DNA from: Schistosoma haematobium
Lineage: Eukaryota > Platyhelminthes > Trematoda > Strigeidida > Schistosomatidae
Direction: 5' to 3'
DNA: 64,000 bases
Assembly: GCF_000699445.3 (NCBI RefSeq)
Contig: NC_067198.1
Span: 24,439,536 to 24,503,535 of the forward strand
Under the pieces are notes generated by a model, which was given only the letters and a program-made list of their open reading frames with translations, was not told where the DNA came from and searched no databases. The position numbers and the translations under genes are program-made. Within the stretch, counting starts at the first letter, position 1. Each line of letters begins with the position of its first letter. This document shows, piece after piece, positions 59,051-64,000 of this stretch.

Positions 59051-60120
59051 ATTAAAATGTTTTTTTAAAAGCAGATTTGAATCTGTACAACTTTCTCGAC
59101 TAGAAGCATGTTTAAGAATACAAATTGTTGACTACATCAACTCTAACAACCTGTTCATCACAGTGCATTTACTAGGTAAGGTATTGTAGGGCTTTTATAC
59201 TCTCGCTTGCGTGTATGGGTTCTGACGCCTCGTTCTATTAGATGATATACAAGGAGAGAGATATGAATGAAGTGGATGGCTAGTGTCTGATAACATAACA
59301 CCTGCCAGGAGTTTACAAGACGTTATATATTTATCCACAATCACACATTAATAAGGACCCCCGAAAGACTCACCTCACATCCTGATAACTGATTTCAGCA
59401 CTCTTGACAGTACCACAGTCTTTTCTCAAAAGCCCGGGAATGAATAATGGCGAAGTCATTATAATTTATTACCGAATAAACTCGTGTCAACTCTACTCAC
59501 TGATCTATTTGGCAGATCGTTCCATTATGATTGGAATAATTATCATGTTTCCATTATCACATTAATGTCATATCATCACGTAACGTGGGAGTATTATTAC
59601 TGTTCGTATTGACATTCACGCAACTATGTCACTCATCTAACAAATTATAATTTTGTGAACATTCCACTGACGTGATGAAATTTGAAACTCACTGGACTGG
59701 TTTTTATTATTCATTTTTATGTCATTATACCGCGCATTTTTTCATTTCGATATAATCTATTATGTCTGTGGATGCCTTTAATTATAATAAACTTTTTGCT
59801 GGGATCGATCATCTTTATTTTGTTCTGGGTCATTTATCAAATCAATGACTTAATTGTTATAATCCATTCTTGTGGATATATGGCTATCGCACGTCATATA
59901 TTTCCGACGTCTTTACTAGCTGCTCGTACACAGAGCAACCTGCTTAGTAAATTGGCGGTCTAGTGACCCACGTATGCACACAAATTGTCAGTCCAAGCAG
60001 TCAAGCGAACTCCCTGTACGCTGGTAACGGTTAGCAACTCTATTATGGACATAAGTTTGGAGTCATACTTCCGATAGTAAGAATTTATGTTCTCGATATG
60101 CAAGTAATGTTCATTCATCT

Positions 60121-60443
60121 TGAAGATGGCACAGGTATTCAGTGTTTGACAACGCTTCTATCAGTAACACCTTCTAATATATTTCGTTCCCACCAAGAGA
60201 AATCAAAAGACAGAGTCGAGGAGATCGGAAGAGTATATTTGGCGATGACCAATATATCGGAATTCTCTGATCTAATCTGGCTAGCGATTGCGGTTGATGT
60301 TGAGCACGGCGTTACCACACGTGATCTGGTACGGATGCCTGACCGAGCGCCTTCAGCTAGATGAGTCCACTAAAACATGTGGTCAGCATCCAATGTCGAA
60401 AACTTACTGAGCTATTTATTTTAGGGATTTATTTGCCGCTACA
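60121..60443 (-). mobile_element. Solo LTR of the Boudicca-like family with 4-bp target duplication
   Basis: Reverse complement of the LTR at 48,150: plus-strand start tgaagatggcacagg, end gccgctaca, 323 bp. It is flanked by atct on both sides (60,117-60,120 and 60,444-60,447). No internal sequence is present. Far more similar to the 48,150 LTR than is the copy at 47,566. Confidence 0.85.
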
Positions 60444-61480
60444 ATCTCAATGGTACACAGCAATCGTCGTCTTACATTTTTCAGCGACAACATAAACCGA
60501 ACGTCAGCCATTTTTGTCTAATCGATGATCCTTACTTCAATCTCTATACACATCAGATATTCGACGCCGCATTACTAACTGATTAGTAACGATTATGTTC
60601 ATCTTATCTATTCGTTCACATGAATATCTGCATGCCGCATCATCAATTACACATAAACATTATCTCATCACTGCAATTATTATTCTATTCCAGTCGTACT
60701 ATATGTCAGAACATAGAACTTAGAGCTAGTCTCTCAAAGATATACTCTTGTTTGTCCCATCCAAGTCAGTCCTGCCGTCATCGATAATATGTATTGGTAT
60801 TTGTTCACGCCTAAGTACGGTTTCGTAACAAACGAGGTCGCGCGCGTATCCCTCCAACGACACAAACTACGCTAGGCTTCACTACCAAAAAGTAATACGG
60901 CACAGAATATCTCGTCTTCACAGTCACTATTCTGCTCCCTTGGTCAATCCACGAATATGTGCTCAGCGACGACTCGAAGCATCTGGTTTTAACGTGAACG
61001 ACGAGGTGCACTGACTTCGCATTTTATGATTACTGTCAATTGCAGTACAGCAACGCATGTCGCCCATCAGTACAGTTATCATTTTACGGTTGGATTATTT
61101 TTATCTCAAATAAACTCCATGGATATGAATTTGAATCCACTGGTCGCTAATCGACGCTATTTACTCCACTGTGGCTAATCGGAACATCTTCATATTTCAC
61201 TGTCCTTTATCATCATACTCAGTCGGCACCACAGACCAAGTTATCATATTCCACCTTACTTATTTTCACGACTTATTCCACTGGGATACCCATAAACGAT
61301 TTATTACTCTGTAGGCATCATTACCAAGGTTTGGCTTGATAATTCCGAATAAATTGAGCATTGGGTAGATTGTTATAAATAAACTAATATATTCTTGTGT
61401 TGTTCTGTTGTACTATTTAAACTCGGATTAATTTTCATTTGGTTATATATTCTATGCAGAAGTCGCTTACACTGAGTCAC
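60444..61480. other. No gene recognised
   Basis: AT-rich sequence between the solo LTR and the repeat-bounded CR1 relic. Nothing identifiable. Confidence 0.4.
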
Positions 61481-61648
61481 GAAACGTCAGAAAATCTAAT
61501 TTTTCTACTCATTGGGATATTACAAATACACTAATTTATTTATTACTATTTTCACGATATTTAGAATCGATCACACAAACATGTTATTTTATCGTTCAGT
61601 CAGTCGCGACATGAATGTATGTTAAATTTTTGTACGCTTACTAATTTA
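61481..61648. repeat. Left copy of a 168-bp direct repeat
   Basis: Begins gaaacgtcagaaaatc and ends ctaattta. Aligns without gaps to 63,064-63,231 with about eight mismatches by eye. Confidence 0.88.
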
Positions 61649-63063
61649 GGGCAATCAAAAACACTGTCTGATCACAAATTGTTAGGAACTATAATCGCTC
61701 TAGCTTTATTTCGGCACATTGGAGATCTAACAACATATGACCTTAAATACTCCTTGTTAGTCTTGGACTCAGTCTTTACGCAACTTGATGACTCTAGTCA
61801 AATAATGTTCCTTCCACCTATGAGGAGGAATGATCATGCGATTATCTTATTCAAGTTCATGGGCTCTACTCTCCATCAAGCAGTTGAGCAGGCAGTTCTA
61901 ACTTATGAAACGCAGATGTGAAGGAGATCAACTCCCCAGCCTCGATCAAAAAAATGAAAAACTGACTCCAACACATCAGTAAGAGGAGCATGGACTAATT
62001 TTCGGCAGTTATGCAATCAAGGTACTTGATAAACCGAGACATTTGACGTTGGGTAAGACAAGAATATTGGAACGTTGCCATCAGCCATGAGACGTCAAAT
62101 ACGATGGGACGATACAGGTCCGTCGGAAATAAGTGTTTAGGCAGTCTGGGCAGCTCAGCAAAAATACGAAAAGCAGTTGGCTCAATCTGTAATCGATCTG
62201 CCGAAGAGACTGTTCTTGTACATAATTTACAGAACAAGAACTTACCATTGGATTCCAAACCTCATTACAGGAGTGCATCATGAATGGCGGAGGAAGACCA
62301 GGAAAAAACAAGAGGAATGATGAACAATTTGGGGACATTTTTCATTCAGGAGCCCATTCTAGACGATTGACTAGACCCAAATACAAAGTCACAAAATTAG
62401 CTGCTCACTGTGAATTTGGATCAAGACGGCGTACCAAACATCTTTGGTATTTAAACACGGAAAAATCAATGGGACTGGATGAACTACACCTTAAAAATTT
62501 TACTTATGGACTGGAAAGATTTTATTGCCACTCCAATTCATAAGACAGGACTAAGACAACTCCCATCGAGCCACAGACCTGTCAGCTTCACCAGATTCGT
62601 AGTAAAGTACTGGTAGAAATAATAAAAAAGGCTACAATTTCATTCATGGAAACTAAGAATTTGTCAAACAGTGAACAACATGTGTTTAGGAAGGGATTAC
62701 TTTGTTCAATAAGCCTTATAACATGAGAAATGGACGGAGGTTCCAGATAGTGGAAAATCACTGGATTCCGCCTACGTAGACTTCCGCGAAGTGTATGATC
62801 AGATGCAGAATAATAGACTCCCCCTAAGGCTAAAGAATCTAGGAATTGCTGGACCTATCGCAAAGTCAAACAAGGGTTTCGTAGCAGACTGTAGGCAGGA
62901 AGTAAGAATAAATTCAAAATTCTCCCCTTGGGAACCGGTACTTAATAGAGTACGTCAAGACTCTGTCCTAGGTGATCTACTTTTTATACTGCATGTAAAT
63001 GATCTCTCAAGCATAGTTAAGTCTCCAGTGCTGCTTTATGATGATGATTTAGGAATTTGGCGA
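61649..63063 (+). pseudogene. Degenerate CR1 LINE (endonuclease C-terminus and RT), no tail
   Basis: Relatives of the intact CR1 are readable across several frames: DHKLLGTIIALALFRHIGDL and FLPPMRRNDHAIILFKFMGS (endonuclease end); MGRYRSVGNKC-type linker pieces; EKSMGLDELHLKNF; SEQHVFRKGLL; RLKNLGIAGPIAKSNKGFV; EVRINSKFSPWEPVL; and LLYDDDLGIWRE, where YADD has become YDDD. Many stops and shifts make it long dead. It begins in mid-endonuclease and ends in mid-RT, each end touching a 168-bp repeat. Confidence 0.8.
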
Positions 63064-63231
63064 GAAACGTCAGAAAATCGAATTTTTCTACTCATTGGGA
63101 TATTACAAATACACTAATTTATTTATTACTATTTTCACGATATTTAGAATCGCCCATACGAACATGTTATTTTATCGTTCAGTCAATCGCGACATGAATG
63201 CATGTTAAATTTTTGTACGCTTACTGATTTA
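63064..63231. repeat. Right copy of the 168-bp direct repeat
   Basis: Starts directly after the CR1 codons for IWR. Same length as the left copy, with about eight substitutions. Confidence 0.88.
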
Positions 63232-64000
63232 CTCATAATCACATGCTAGCATTTCCACTTTTATTCAAGTCTTGACGATATGAATGTACCTTTTTACATA
63301 AGGATAACACTTTCGCATAATATATTCACTCTTCACGTGATACTGTGATCTATGGTGTATAGTACAACTGTTTTCGCTACGTATTGTTAGCGCTAATCAC
63401 ACACCTCTTCAGTGTTATTTCCAAAAGCCGACTTTTTTAGAAATTAATGTATTATTAATTTGATTTTGTTCATGAATGCACACACGCTCCTTCGCCCTCA
63501 TTTATTTTGCATACGTGTTTCTTCCGGACATTCTGCGGGGGACCTACGTGAGGAATAGTGCTATGTTAACCCTACATAGTTTATTCTAACTTCCAAACAA
63601 ACCAATCTATTCATTCTTCTTAAACCACATTTCGACCTTGTCACTTATTGGCTTATTTATTCTGATTGTTTCTAGATGAGCGTATGTGTGTGCACATCTT
63701 ATCCTACTCATCATATGTCTGTAGATTATTTTTATCTGGTTATAAATATTGATTAAAGCTTGATTAAACCGAGTTGGCCCGCTCGCCTTCTTCAATATGC
63801 TTCACTTTTCCCTGTTTCGTTTCCTTGATTGCCTTTTCAAATCACTGAATGCACGAAATACACATATTCAAAATCCATTCTCGTATTCGGCTTATTTAAT
63901 TCTTGTCAGAATGAGGGTTTTTGGAAATTGTGGTGATATTAATGGTTGAACTTATGAGTCGATTTAAGCTACACAAAGTGGTAAGCCTAAGTAATACATA
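63232..64000. other. No gene recognised
   Basis: AT-rich sequence to the window end, with only short chance frames. Confidence 0.4.

Larger units (their letters stand above)
53375..60120. other. Repeat-poor AT-rich stretch, no gene recognised
   Basis: Contains a possible RT motif-A relic near 55,374-55,415, a diverged tandem pair at 57,849-58,226 and an AT microsatellite at 58,995. Other open frames are short and lack recognisable motifs. Confidence 0.45.

Noticed and set aside
1..64000. CRISPR arrays, rRNA, tRNA genes or bacterial operons
   Set aside because: None seen. Introns, spliced receptor domains and LINE/LTR elements show animal nuclear DNA.

Overview
The window looks like genomic DNA of a schistosome (flatworm, probably the African Schistosoma group). 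It is AT-rich, with introns from tens of bases to several kilobases. It carries the repeat families known from schistosomes: RTE-clade (SR2/SR3-type) and CR1-clade (SR1/Perere-type) LINEs, a Boudicca-like Ty3/gypsy element, and a relic of the S-alpha-type hammerhead ribozyme. I could not fix the species.

Region 1 to 35,636, minus strand: one host gene, an insulin-receptor-family tyrosine kinase. Twenty exons can be joined in one frame, from a signal-peptide ATG at 35,636 through the L1, cysteine-rich, L2 and fibronectin III domains, the transmembrane helix and the NPxY juxtamembrane motif, to the glycine loop of the kinase domain. The gene runs off the left edge, so most of the kinase domain is outside the window. 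All splice phases agree and give 1,179 residues in the window. Its introns hold most of the transposable elements in this half. These are a nested RTE-in-RTE insertion with readable target-site duplications at both levels, two candidate solo LTRs, a nearly full-length RTE with a lesion in its catalytic motif, an internally deleted relative of it, a 5'-truncated RTE, a long imperfect hairpin and the ribozyme relic.

Region 35,930 to 39,656, plus strand: a decayed MULE-type transposase gene (FAR1-like zinc finger, DDE core, SWIM zinc finger) in at least eight exons. It starts 293 bases from the receptor ATG in divergent orientation and is broken by a CR1 insertion, in-frame stops and a frameshift.

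Region 39,657 to 64,000: repeat-dominated. It holds a 31-bp minisatellite, a truncated CR1, and a CR1 with an uninterrupted 950-codon endonuclease-reverse transcriptase ORF. It also holds a cluster of related LTRs around a nearly complete 5.2-kb Boudicca-like element, a solo LTR in the opposite orientation, and a degenerate CR1 fragment bounded exactly by two 168-bp direct repeats. No host gene was recognised from 40 kb onward. The window is therefore one long receptor gene and a retrotransposon-rich flank, not a functional cluster.
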